DNA of 64,000 bases from Qipengyuania sp. HL-TH1 (GTDB lineage Bacteria; Pseudomonadota; Alphaproteobacteria; Sphingomonadales; Sphingomonadaceae). Of the stretch, positions 9,881 to 17,422 are shown one piece after another (positions within the stretch are counted from its first letter, which is position 1; the number at the start of each line of letters is the position of its first letter). Where the stretch lies: contig NZ_CP142675.1 in the NCBI RefSeq assembly GCF_036365825.1, positions 2,612,501 through 2,676,500 of the forward strand, written 5' to 3'. A program made the position numbers and the translations under genes. The notes under the pieces are model-generated. The model made no database searches. It was not told the DNA's origin and saw only the letters and a program-made list of their open reading frames with translations.

Positions 9881-10003
9881 CACGAGACGACACGAGGCGG
9901 GTTTCCCCCCTGTTGACCCCCTCGATCTGGTTCGTCTCGTTCCAAGCGTGACGAACGCTCACAGGAAACCCTCGCGCCAATGCCCCCGGCGCGAGGGTTT
10001 TTT
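9881..10003 (+). ncRNA. candidate small RNA with C-rich loop and intrinsic terminator
   Basis: This noncoding gap between the convergent lolA and phosphatase genes holds three stems in a row. ACGAGACGA (9882-9890) pairs with TCGTCTCGT (9932-9940). Inside it CGAGG (9893-9897) pairs with CCTCG (9920-9924), and GGG (9899-9901) with CCC (9917-9919), leaving a loop with six consecutive C. AGCGT/ACGCT form a second hairpin near 9945-9959. The terminator hairpin at 9969-9997 ends with six T. With the promoter just upstream this looks like a free-standing RNA of about 120 bases. I cannot match it to a named RNA family. Confidence 0.5.
9969..10003 (+). terminator. strong intrinsic terminator
   Basis: CCCTCGCGCC (9969-9978) pairs perfectly with GGCGCGAGGG (9988-9997) around a nine-base loop, followed by TTTTTT (9998-10003). 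It ends plus-strand transcription from lolA and from the candidate small RNA. In the other direction there are only three terminal T, so it is mainly one-way. Confidence 0.88.
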
Positions 10004-10035
10004 GTTGTTCGCATGGGATGGGCGCGATGGCGCCG

Positions 10036-11481
10036 CTATTCAGCGTCCCAGCCGAATGCCGTGCGGATCACGTCGTAAATCAGGTTCTGCTCCATCACGC
10101 CGCGCACATTGCCCGCGCCCGGGCCATTGGCGTAGAGCGCGACATCCTCGCCCGCATGCGTTTCCGAACCCATGGGCACCAGCGCCTGCTGATGCGCCAT
10201 CACCCCGGTTTCGGGGATCGGCCGCCCGCCGCCCGCATCATGCTTCACCGCGCCCGGACCATTGGCATAGCCCAGCGTGGTATAGGGCTTCCCATCGGCG
10301 GCCAGCATCGGGTCGTCGCCACGCTCGCCCCCGGCGGCGGGCGGTACGACCAGGCCGAGGATATCATTGCCGCGCCGCGGGTAGCCCGCGATGGTGAACA
10401 CATGGCTGTGATCGGCAGTGACCATGATCAGCGTTTCGGCCGGGTCGGTGTTGTCGATCGCCCACTGGATCGCCCGCGCGAACTCGACCGCTTCCTCCAG
10501 CGCATAGCCCGCCTGCCCCGCGTGGTGCCCGTGATCGATGCGCCCGCTTTCGACCATCAGGTAGAAGCCGTCCCGGTCGCCTGCCAGCCGGGTAACGGCC
10601 GCGGCGGTCATGTCGGTCAGCGTGGGCTCGCTGCTCTCGGCGTCGCGATCGACCATGTAGGTCATGTGGCTGGGCGAAAAGAGCCCGAGCAGCGGCGCAT
10701 CGGCGGGGGCCGCGGCCAGGTCAGCGGCAGTGGTGACGAAATGGCCCCCGGTTGCCGCCGCCCAGTCCGCGGGAAGGTTGGCGCCGTCATCGAGCCGCAG
10801 TCCGCCGTTCTGCTTGCCGAAGAATGCCACGCTGCCGCCGCCCAGCGCGACATCGAACGGTGCGCCGACCAATTGCTGCGCGATGTCGCTGCAACCGCGT
10901 CCGCGCTGATCTTCGGGAATCGCGGTATCGCCTTCCCAGTCGCGCGACACGCTGCGCGCATAGACCGAGGCGGGGGTCGCATGCGTGAGCCGCGCGGTGC
11001 TGACGATGCCCAGCGCCAGTCCGCGCTGCTTCACCTCTTCCCCGAGCAGGCCAAGCTCGTGCCCGCTGCCCGAGGCGCAGTCGCCCTTGGTCACGCCGGG
11101 CCCGTAGCCGAGCACGCCGATCCGGGTTTTCACGCCCGTATGCATGGCGCTGGCCGTGCCCGCACTGTCGGCGACCTGCGCATCGGTATTGTAGGTCTTG
11201 ACCAGCGCGACATTGTCGAAGGTCTCGAACGGCAGGACGTATTCCTCGCCGCTCTGCCCCTGCTTCTGCCCCGCATAGATCCGCGCGGCGGTGACGGTGG
11301 AAACCCCCATGCCGTCGCCGATGAACAGGATGACGTTCTTCGCCTTGCCCGCGGCCTGCGTTTCGCTGGCAGCCGGGGCAGCGCGCGCCTTGTCGGGATA
11401 ATTGTAATTGTTGGTGGTGGTGCAGCCACCCAAGGCCAGCGCCGCGGCGCAGATGGTCAGGCAGAACGGGCGGATGGTCAT
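10036..11481 (-). CDS. alkaline phosphatase, lipoprotein
   Basis: The 481-residue enzyme belongs to the PhoA-type alkaline phosphatase family. A lipobox (LALGGC, Cys20) predicts a membrane-anchored periplasmic protein. LFIGDGMG gives the first metal-binding Asp. DSAGTASAMHTG holds the catalytic Ser region, which normally reads DSAASA(T). ESGRIDHGHHAG and TADHSH supply the other metal ligands. The start at 11481 is preferred over upstream codons because GGAG lies seven bases before it and the lipobox then has normal spacing. No Pho box was identified. Confidence 0.92.
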   Translation of the reverse strand: MTIRPFCLTICAAALALGGCTTTNNYNYPDKARAAPAASETQAAGKAKNVILFIGDGMGVSTVTAARIYAGQKQGQSGEEYVLPFETFDNVALVKTYNTDAQVADSAGTASAMHTGVKTRIGVLGYGPGVTKGDCASGSGHELGLLGEEVKQRGLALGIVSTARLTHATPASVYARSVSRDWEGDTAIPEDQRGRGCSDIAQQLVGAPFDVALGGGSVAFFGKQNGGLRLDDGANLPADWAAATGGHFVTTAADLAAAPADAPLLGLFSPSHMTYMVDRDAESSEPTLTDMTAAAVTRLAGDRDGFYLMVESGRIDHGHHAGQAGYALEEAVEFARAIQWAIDNTDPAETLIMVTADHSHVFTIAGYPRRGNDILGLVVPPAAGGERGDDPMLAADGKPYTTLGYANGPGAVKHDAGGGRPIPETGVMAHQQALVPMGSETHAGEDVALYANGPGAGNVRGVMEQNLIYDVIRTAFGWDAE

Positions 11482-11617
11482 GCAATGTCTCCGGGTAGAT
11501 TTGGCGGCGCCATATATCACGGCGGAACAAGACGATAGCGTGACGCTGCGGGGCACCGGCCAAGTCGCCGCGCGGTGCCCGCTTGCTGCCATCGGCCAAG
11601 GCACCTAAAGCCCCCGC

Positions 11618-12409
11618 ATGGTCACCGTTGCAACCTGGAATATCAATTCCGTCCGCCTGCGCATGCCGATCGTCGAGCGCTTTTTGAAGGAGCAATCGCC
11701 CGACGTGCTGTGCCTCCAGGAAATCAAGTGCCAGGAGCACCAGTTTCCCTACGAAGCCTTCCGCGCGCTGGGGTACGAGCATTTCGCGGTACATGGGCAG
11801 AAGGGCTATCACGGCGTCGCGACGGTCGCGAAAACGCCACTGACCGAATTCTCGCGCCACGACTGGCAGGACAATGGCGAGGCCCGCCATGTCGGGGTCG
11901 AGCTGACCGAGCATGACGGAATGATCGTCGAGAACGTCTATGTCCCTGCCGGGGGCGACGAACCAAATCGCGAGATCAACGCCAAGTTCGGCCAGAAGCT
12001 CGATTTCCTCGAACGGATGACCCGCTGGGCCGATGCGGTCGACCGCCCGACGCTGATCGTCGGCGATTTCAACATCGCCCCGCTCGAAAGCGACGTGTGG
12101 AACCACAAGCAATTGCTCAAGGTGGTCAGCCACACGCCGATCGAGGTCGAGAGCCTGCAGCGCTTCATGGATGCGCATGGCTGGAGCGATATCGGGCGCG
12201 AACACGTCAAGGCGCCCGAACGCTACTACAGCTGGTGGAGCTACCGGTCGAAGGACTGGAAGGTGAACGACCGCGGCCGCCGGCTCGACCATATGTGGGC
12301 CAGCCCCGAACTCGCACGGCAGGCCACCGGCCATTCGATCCACGAATACGCGCGCGACTGGGAAAAGCCGTCGGACCATGTGCCGCTGGTGACGGAGTTC
12401 ACGCTCTGA
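11618..12409 (+). CDS. xthA: exodeoxyribonuclease III
   Basis: A 263-residue AP endonuclease/3'-5' exonuclease of base-excision repair. Motifs are ATWNINSVR, LCLQEIKC (metal-binding Glu), GDFNIAPLESDVW and RLDHMWAS, ending in KPSDHVPLV with the catalytic Asp-His. Length is typical. The last codons overlap the proposed CTG start of ribA as CTGA. Confidence 0.95.
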   Translation: MVTVATWNINSVRLRMPIVERFLKEQSPDVLCLQEIKCQEHQFPYEAFRALGYEHFAVHGQKGYHGVATVAKTPLTEFSRHDWQDNGEARHVGVELTEHDGMIVENVYVPAGGDEPNREINAKFGQKLDFLERMTRWADAVDRPTLIVGDFNIAPLESDVWNHKQLLKVVSHTPIEVESLQRFMDAHGWSDIGREHVKAPERYYSWWSYRSKDWKVNDRGRRLDHMWASPELARQATGHSIHEYARDWEKPSDHVPLVTEFTL

Positions 12410-13464
12410 GCACGGCCTCCCCTTCACGGCGCGCGGCGCAGGCGGTGGACGCGCTGCGCCACGGCTGGCCGCTCGCCATCGAAGGGGCCCCGCTGCTGCA
12501 ACCGGTCGAAACCGCTTTCGGCGAGCTGGCGGGATCGGCCATGCTGATCTCCGCCACGCGTGCGGCGACGCTCAAGCTGGCCAACCAGATCGAAGCCGCC
12601 GCGCCGCGCCAGCCGGTGCTGATGCGCGGCGCCGACCCGTTCGACCTGCCGGCCGCGCTGGCGGTTGCCGACCCGGCGCTAGACATGGCCAACCCGCTCA
12701 AGGGGCCGTTCAAGGCCATGGCGCTCGAATGGGAGGAACAGGCGCGCGCCGCGCTCGAACTCGCCCGCCTCGCCGGCGTGCTGCCTGCCTTTCTGGTCGA
12801 TCCGGAGAATGCCGGCGAAGCGGTTGCGCTGAATGCTGCCGATGTGGGCGCCTTTACCGATGCCGCGCGGCTGCAGATCGCCTCGCGCGCGCGGCTGCCC
12901 GTGGCCGCCGCCGACGATGCGCGGATCGTCGCCTTCCGCAGCCCCGACGACACGCGCGAGCATGTCGCGCTGATCATCGGCGAGCAATCGGCCGACCGTA
13001 TTCCGCTGGTCCGGCTGCACTCCGAATGCCTCACGGGCGATATCCTCGGCAGCCTCAAATGCGACTGCGGCCCGCAGCTCGCCGCCGCGCTGCAGGCGAT
13101 GGCGCAGGAAGCGGACAAGGGCGGCTGGGGCATACTCCTGTACATGCGGCAGGAAGGCCGCGGGATCGGCATCATCAACAAGCTGCGCGCCTACCGCCTG
13201 CAGGACCAGGGCTTCGACACGGTCGATGCCAACACGCGGCTGGGCCTGCCCGATGAAGCGCGCGATTTTCCCACTGCAGCGCGGATGCTGGACCTGCTCA
13301 ATGTCGGGGAGATCCGGCTGATGACGAACAATCCCGCCAAAGTCACGGCGCTCGCCGCGGTGGGCGTATCGATTGCCGAACGCGTGCCGCACGCGCTGCC
13401 CGACAATCCGCACAACGCGCATTACCTTGCGACCAAGCGCGACCGGTCGGGACATTTGCTGTGA
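12406..13464 (+). CDS. ribA: GTP cyclohydrolase II with degenerate N-terminal domain
   Basis: Residues about 155-352 form the GTP cyclohydrolase II that opens riboflavin synthesis. The zinc cysteines are in HSECLTGDILGSLKCDCG, and YMRQEGRGIGIINKLRAY and MTNNPAKV are the GTP-binding and late family motifs. The first 150 residues look like a decayed DHBP synthase: ALELARLAGVLPA resembles its end, but the acidic DDEDRENEGD site is absent. No ATG, GTG or TTG lies near the expected start. CTG 12406, with GGAG eight bases upstream and overlapping the xthA stop, is the best candidate. ATG 12541 is a much later alternative. Confidence 0.87.
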   Translation: MSTASPSRRAAQAVDALRHGWPLAIEGAPLLQPVETAFGELAGSAMLISATRAATLKLANQIEAAAPRQPVLMRGADPFDLPAALAVADPALDMANPLKGPFKAMALEWEEQARAALELARLAGVLPAFLVDPENAGEAVALNAADVGAFTDAARLQIASRARLPVAAADDARIVAFRSPDDTREHVALIIGEQSADRIPLVRLHSECLTGDILGSLKCDCGPQLAAALQAMAQEADKGGWGILLYMRQEGRGIGIINKLRAYRLQDQGFDTVDANTRLGLPDEARDFPTAARMLDLLNVGEIRLMTNNPAKVTALAAVGVSIAERVPHALPDNPHNAHYLATKRDRSGHLL

Positions 13465-13975
13465 CCGCGATCGCGATCCGGCCCGAACGCGGCGGCGATG
13501 CACCGGCGATCTTCGCGCTGACCGAGGCGGCGTTTCAGGACATGCCCTATGCCGATGGCGACGAACAGCAGCTGGTCGACCGGCTGCGCGCCGATGCGAT
13601 CTGGCGCTGTCGCTGGTGGCCGAGGATGCGACGCGGATCGTCGGCCATGCCGCATTTTCGCGGGTCACCATCTCCGATGGCAGCGAGGGGTGGTTCGGGC
13701 TCGGCCCGATCAGCGTCGCGCCCGGACTGCAACGGCAGGGCATCGGTTCGGCGCTGATCAAGCGCGGCATTGCCGATCTGCGCGAAAGCGGCGGGCGCGG
13801 GATCGTGCTGGTCGGCGACCCGGCCTATTACGCGCGCTTCGGCTTCGAATGCGATCCCGCGCTGCGCTACGACGGGGCGGAGCCCCGTTATTTCCAGCGA
13901 TTGGTGCTTGAAGGCGACGCGCCGCGCGGCGCGGTGAGCTTCGCCCCGGCGTTCAGCGCCGCTCGAAGCGCCTGA
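13461..13975 (+). pseudogene. GNAT N-acetyltransferase (YhbS-like), frameshifted
   Basis: The N-terminal half reads in frame from GTG 13461 (PERGGDAPAIFALTEAAF to LVDRLRADA). The C-terminal half continues in another frame (LALSLVAEDATRIVGHAAFS, then LQRQGIGSALIKRG for acetyl-CoA binding, and GDPAYYARFGFE). One missing G near 13596 explains the break: GATGGCGAT would restore RADGDLALSLV. The start overlaps the ribA stop. Whether the deletion is genuine or a sequencing indel is open. If repaired, the protein would be an intact acetyltransferase of about 171 residues. Confidence 0.8.
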
Positions 13976-14939
13976 CGTTGCTGCCGAGCCTGTTGTTCTC
14001 GATCACCAGCGCGTCATTGGTCCAGTCGGCAATAAAGGCCGGGCTGCGCGACAGCCCCGGGACCATCCGCGCATCGTTGTCGGCAATGACCAGCCCGTCG
14101 GACGTGTAACGCGCGCCTTCGGCGCCGATGGCGATCATCGTCGACCAGTTTTCCTTGTCGCGCCCCTGGACGAACCAGTTTCCGCGGATCGCACCGGTCC
14201 CGCCATTGGGCAGGTCGATCAGGTAATTGGTGCCGTGGCCGTTGGCGTCGTCGAAACTGTTGCCCTCGATCACATTGCGCGCCGCGCGCGACTTGAGGTA
14301 ATGGCCGCCGGTGCCCTGTTCGAACCGGCTGCGCGTCACCGTGACGCGGCCGTAATCGCCGGCATAGATCGAATGGGCGCAGCCGCCCGAGTTTTCGCAA
14401 GTGCCCAGCCGGGTGAAGGTCGATTTGTCGACCACCAGCTCGCTGTCGACACCATTGGTGGTCAGAATGCCCTGCTGGCTGTCACGGAACCAGCTTTGCG
14501 AAACGCGCAGCGGCCCCTGTTCCAACCGGATGCCCGCGCCATTGCCATCGGCAACCGCGATCTCGGCGAAGACCAGGCCTTCGACGCTGGCCCCGCGTCC
14601 GCGCAGCACCAGCGATGCCTTGCCTTCGCATGCCTTGCCGCCCAGCAGCGCTTCGCCCGGCTGTTCGGCACGGAAATGCATCACGCCCTCGCTCTGTACC
14701 GCGCACTCGTTCCAATTGCCGGAAGCGATCACCACCGTGCCCTCGCGATTGCCGATCGCATCGACCGCGGCTTGTAGCGAGCCATAGCCGCGGCCAGTCT
14801 CGGCGACGGTGAAGCTGGCCGATCCGCCGTTCTGCGCCACCACCGCTGCCAACGGGATCGCGCTGACCGCCATCGCGGCAATCGCAGCGAGGAGCCAGCG
14901 CGGAAGGCGCGAAGCAGGAGAGACGAATGGCGAAACCAT
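13953..14939 (-). CDS. secreted right-handed beta-helix protein
   Basis: The 328-residue product has an N-terminal signal or anchor (LLAAIAAMAVSAIPLAAVVA) and repeated turns of a parallel beta-helix. GIRLEQGPLRVSQSWF, DSELVVDKSTFTRLG, RVTVTRSRFEQG and NVIEGNSFDDANG have the hydrophobic/Asn ladder seen in pectin-lyase-like folds. No catalytic signature is clear, so a carbohydrate-binding or -modifying role is only possible. Its 3' end overlaps the convergent GNAT gene by 23 bases. Confidence 0.7.
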   Translation of the reverse strand: MVSPFVSPASRLPRWLLAAIAAMAVSAIPLAAVVAQNGGSASFTVAETGRGYGSLQAAVDAIGNREGTVVIASGNWNECAVQSEGVMHFRAEQPGEALLGGKACEGKASLVLRGRGASVEGLVFAEIAVADGNGAGIRLEQGPLRVSQSWFRDSQQGILTTNGVDSELVVDKSTFTRLGTCENSGGCAHSIYAGDYGRVTVTRSRFEQGTGGHYLKSRAARNVIEGNSFDDANGHGTNYLIDLPNGGTGAIRGNWFVQGRDKENWSTMIAIGAEGARYTSDGLVIADNDARMVPGLSRSPAFIADWTNDALVIENNRLGSNVRRFERR

Positions 14940-15000
14940 GGCTTTCTTCTACGCCGTGATGGTTAACAGTAGAATAACTCCGCCCATCGCGCTGTTCCTG

Positions 15001-15264
15001 TCAATCGCGTTCGCCGATGCGCAAGCGCCACCCGCCTCGCGTCTTGCGCTTTGCGACGACCAGGACGAGCGCTGTCGCGAAAATCCAGACGGCTGCGGCA
15101 ATGCCGGTGCCGAGAATGGGATCCCATTCGAGGAGAGGGGTGGGGGCGAGCATCACCGCGATGTACCCGGCCAGCAACGCCCAGCCCTGCCACGCGATCG
15201 GCAGCCCTGCGCCATAGCCGAAGCGTTTGGGTGCGAACCACGCCCCGTCATCACGCTCGCTCAT
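15001..15264 (-). CDS. small two-helix membrane protein
   Basis: An 87-residue protein with two hydrophobic segments (about 26-42 and 55-72) and a basic, Arg-rich C-terminus. It opens MSERDDGAWFAPKRFGYGAG. I recognise no family with a known function. Its start overlaps the hydrolase stop by four bases, making it the last gene of the SPFH/ribbon-helix-helix/hydrolase operon. Confidence 0.65.
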   Translation of the reverse strand: MSERDDGAWFAPKRFGYGAGLPIAWQGWALLAGYIAVMLAPTPLLEWDPILGTGIAAAVWIFATALVLVVAKRKTRGGWRLRIGERD

Positions 15265-16232
15265 TCGCTTGCTCCCCTATCGCGCGTCACGAAATCCGCC
15301 ACGCCCGCGACCAAGGCGCGCGATACCGGGAGCGAGGGGTCGCCATAGCTTGCGCGGTTCGCTGCGGGCGCGCCGTCCGGAATGTCCTTGAGCACATGGT
15401 TCATCGCCGGAATTTCGAGATACTTGGCCTGTGGGGCCGCCGCACGAAGCATTTGGGCGTCGGTTGCGGTGACTTGCAGATCGTTCCCGCCATGGACGAT
15501 CAGCATGGGCAGGTCGGTCTGCTTTGCCAGCGCTGCGGGATCCTGCGCCATCAAATCGATGAGAAAGCCCTGCACTGCGGGCGCGAAGAGGCTCTGAAGT
15601 GCAGGATGCAGCGGCGTGACATCGACGCGTTCGCCCGTCTCCAGCGTCGCTATCGCCGCTTCGGCATCCTCCAGCAAGGGCGCATTGGCGGGATTGGCGC
15701 GCAATTGCTCGCGCAGCACGGTGGCCAGCGGGCGGCCCGGCACAGCCACGAGGATGATCCCGCACAGATGCGGCACCTCCTGTGCCGCGGCGAGCGCGAC
15801 GATCCCGCCCTCGCTATGCCCCAGCAGCCAGATACACTCGGCCCCGGTCGCAGTGCGCGCCGCGCCAACCCAGCTTGCAGTGTCGGTGACATAATCGGCG
15901 ATCGTGACCGCATTGGCGTCCGCCACCGCCGCCTTGCTGGCGAACATACCGCGCTTGTCGATCCGCAATGTGCCGATGCCGCGCTCGGCCAGCGCGTCCG
16001 CGAGCAGGCGATAGGGTGCCGCAGTCACTCCCAGCGAACTGTTTCCATCGCGGTCGGTCGGGCCCGAACCCGGGATGATCAGGACCAGCGGTTGCCCTTC
16101 GGCGGGCGCGACCAGCGTTCCTGCAAGATCGCCTTGCGGCCCGGGGGCAACCAGCGTTTCCTGGGCCACCGCGGGCGCGGCGCCCACCGATGCCAGCAGG
16201 GCCCCGGCGCTCAGCCAGTGAATCACTGTCAT
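15261..16232 (-). CDS. secreted alpha/beta hydrolase
   Basis: A 323-residue hydrolase with a signal peptide (cleavage near AVAQE). The oxyanion region is LIIPGSGPTDRDG, the nucleophile Ser is in LLGHSEGG, and the late acid and His are in LIVHGGNDLQV and IPAMNHVLK. This resembles the YqiA/dienelactone-type serine hydrolases; the substrate is unknown. ATG 16232 lies one base past the upstream ribbon-helix-helix stop and the downstream gene overlaps by four bases, so it is an internal operon member. Confidence 0.85.
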   Translation of the reverse strand: MTVIHWLSAGALLASVGAAPAVAQETLVAPGPQGDLAGTLVAPAEGQPLVLIIPGSGPTDRDGNSSLGVTAAPYRLLADALAERGIGTLRIDKRGMFASKAAVADANAVTIADYVTDTASWVGAARTATGAECIWLLGHSEGGIVALAAAQEVPHLCGIILVAVPGRPLATVLREQLRANPANAPLLEDAEAAIATLETGERVDVTPLHPALQSLFAPAVQGFLIDLMAQDPAALAKQTDLPMLIVHGGNDLQVTATDAQMLRAAAPQAKYLEIPAMNHVLKDIPDGAPAANRASYGDPSLPVSRALVAGVADFVTRDRGASE

Positions 16233-16233
16233 C

Positions 16234-16428
16234 TCACTCCTCCTCCTTCTTTGGTCGGCCGCGCTTGGGCGGCTTCGAAACCGGCACCTCGATCCCGCGC
16301 CTTGCCAGCGATTCGCGCAGCAACATCTCGATCTGCGCATTGGCACTGCGCAACTCGTTCGCGGCAAGCCGTTCGATCGCGGCGTGGACCGCCGGGTCGA
16401 GGCGCAGGGCGAAAGCCTTCTTTGTCAT
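16234..16428 (-). CDS. Arc-like ribbon-helix-helix DNA-binding protein
   Basis: A 64-residue protein: KKAFALRLDPAVHAAIERLA gives a beta strand then helix A, and SANAQIEMLLRESLARRG gives helix B, the usual ribbon-helix-helix layout. A basic tail (KPPKRGRPKKEEE) follows. Such dimers bind tandem short repeats. It is encoded between the SPFH gene and the hydrolase with gaps of 22 and one base. The phased ATATCAT repeats upstream of the operon are a likely target, which would make the operon self-regulated (inference). Confidence 0.8.
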   Translation of the reverse strand: MTKKAFALRLDPAVHAAIERLAANELRSANAQIEMLLRESLARRGIEVPVSKPPKRGRPKKEEE

Positions 16429-16450
16429 CGGATCGGGGCTTTACGCATAC

Positions 16451-17365
16451 CTATTGGTAGAGCGAACCCGCGTTGATCACGGGGTGCACGTCCTTCTCGC
16501 CGCACAGCACCACCATCAGATTGCTGACCATCGTCGCGCGCCGTTCGTCATCCAGCTCGACGATATTGTCCTGCGCCAGCTTGGTCAGCGCATCCTCGAC
16601 CATGCCGACCGCGCCGAGCACGATCTTGGCCCGGGCGGCAATGATGGCATCGGCCTGCTGGCGCTTGAGCATCGCGCTGGCGATTTCGCTGGCATATGCG
16701 AGATGGGTCAGCCCCGCCTCGTCCACGATGATCCCCGCGACCTTCAGCCGGTCGTTGAGTTCTTCGAGCAATTCGCGGTTGATGACCTCGGCGCCGCCGC
16801 GCAGCGTGACTTCCTCGCCTTCGAAATCGTCATAGGGATGGCGCGAACCCACCGTGCGCAGCCCCGCCTCGATCTGGATGTTCACGAATTCCTTGTAATC
16901 GTCGACATCGAAACTCGCTTGCGCGCTATCGGCGACGCGCCACACGACATTGCAGGCGATCTCGATCGGATTGCCGCGCAAATCGTTGATCTTCACGCGC
17001 TCCGAATGGATGTTGTGCGCGCGCACCGACAGCTTGTTCTTGGTCATCCACGGCCATATCCAGCGCAGCCCCTCGCGCCGTTCGGTCCCGCGATATTCGC
17101 CGAACAGCGTGATCACGGCCGCCTGGTTGGGTTGGATCATGAAAAATCCGGCGGCGAGAAACGCCAGCACGAGGATGGGCAGGACGAGCAGGCCGACGAA
17201 GGTGAGCTTGGCCGCCTTGTCCGCGCCGTCCATCGGCACATTTCCGGCAACGTTCCAGATCACCAGCACCAGCAAGGCCAGGATCAGCCCCAGCATCGGA
17301 TAACCGCTGAAGCTGGACCCCGCATGCTCGCTGCTCTTCTTCATTCCCCTGAGTTCGACGGTCAT
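16451..17365 (-). CDS. SPFH-domain membrane protein (stomatin/prohibitin-like)
   Basis: The 304-residue protein has two N-terminal membrane segments (about 23-40 and 52-75) and then an SPFH domain starting [16 protein letters not shown]. Motifs [28 protein letters not shown] and [17 protein letters not shown] are typical of the subgroup. SPFH proteins form large membrane microdomain assemblies and scaffold proteases or transporters. ATG 17365 is chosen because GGAGGAG lies nine bases upstream; TTG 17383 is unlikely. It is the first gene of a four-gene operon. Confidence 0.88.
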   Translation of the reverse strand: MTVELRGMKKSSEHAGSSFSGYPMLGLILALLVLVIWNVAGNVPMDGADKAAKLTFVGLLVLPILVLAFLAAGFFMIQPNQAAVITLFGEYRGTERREGLRWIWPWMTKNKLSVRAHNIHSERVKINDLRGNPIEIACNVVWRVADSAQASFDVDDYKEFVNIQIEAGLRTVGSRHPYDDFEGEEVTLRGGAEVINRELLEELNDRLKVAGIIVDEAGLTHLAYASEIASAMLKRQQADAIIAARAKIVLGAVGMVEDALTKLAQDNIVELDDERRATMVSNLMVVLCGEKDVHPVINAGSLYQ

Positions 17366-17381
17366 GACGAATGGCTCCTCC

Positions 17382-17410
17382 AATAATTATGATATCATCT
17401 TTATATCATT
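17382..17410 (-). promoter_or_regulatory. operator-like phased repeats upstream of the SPFH operon
   Basis: On the plus strand, ATGATATCAT (17389-17398) is a perfect 10-bp palindrome, and its half ATATCAT recurs at 17403-17409, exactly 11 bases after the first copy (17392-17398). One helical turn of spacing between identical half-sites is the arrangement favoured by ribbon-helix-helix dimers. The site is AT-rich in a GC-rich genome and lies 24-44 bases before the SPFH start. Confidence 0.5.
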
Positions 17411-17422
17411 GGAGGTCCGGGT

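Noticed and set aside
9930-9943. GTTCGTCTCGTTC as an alphaproteobacterial LexA box
   Set aside because: The spacer between the GTTC halves is five bases, not the seven of GTTC-N7-GTTC, and it is part of the small-RNA stem.
16234-17365. Toxin-antitoxin module formed by the ribbon-helix-helix protein
   Set aside because: There is no toxin-like gene (RelE, VapC, HicA or similar) next to it; the partners are an SPFH protein and a secreted hydrolase.
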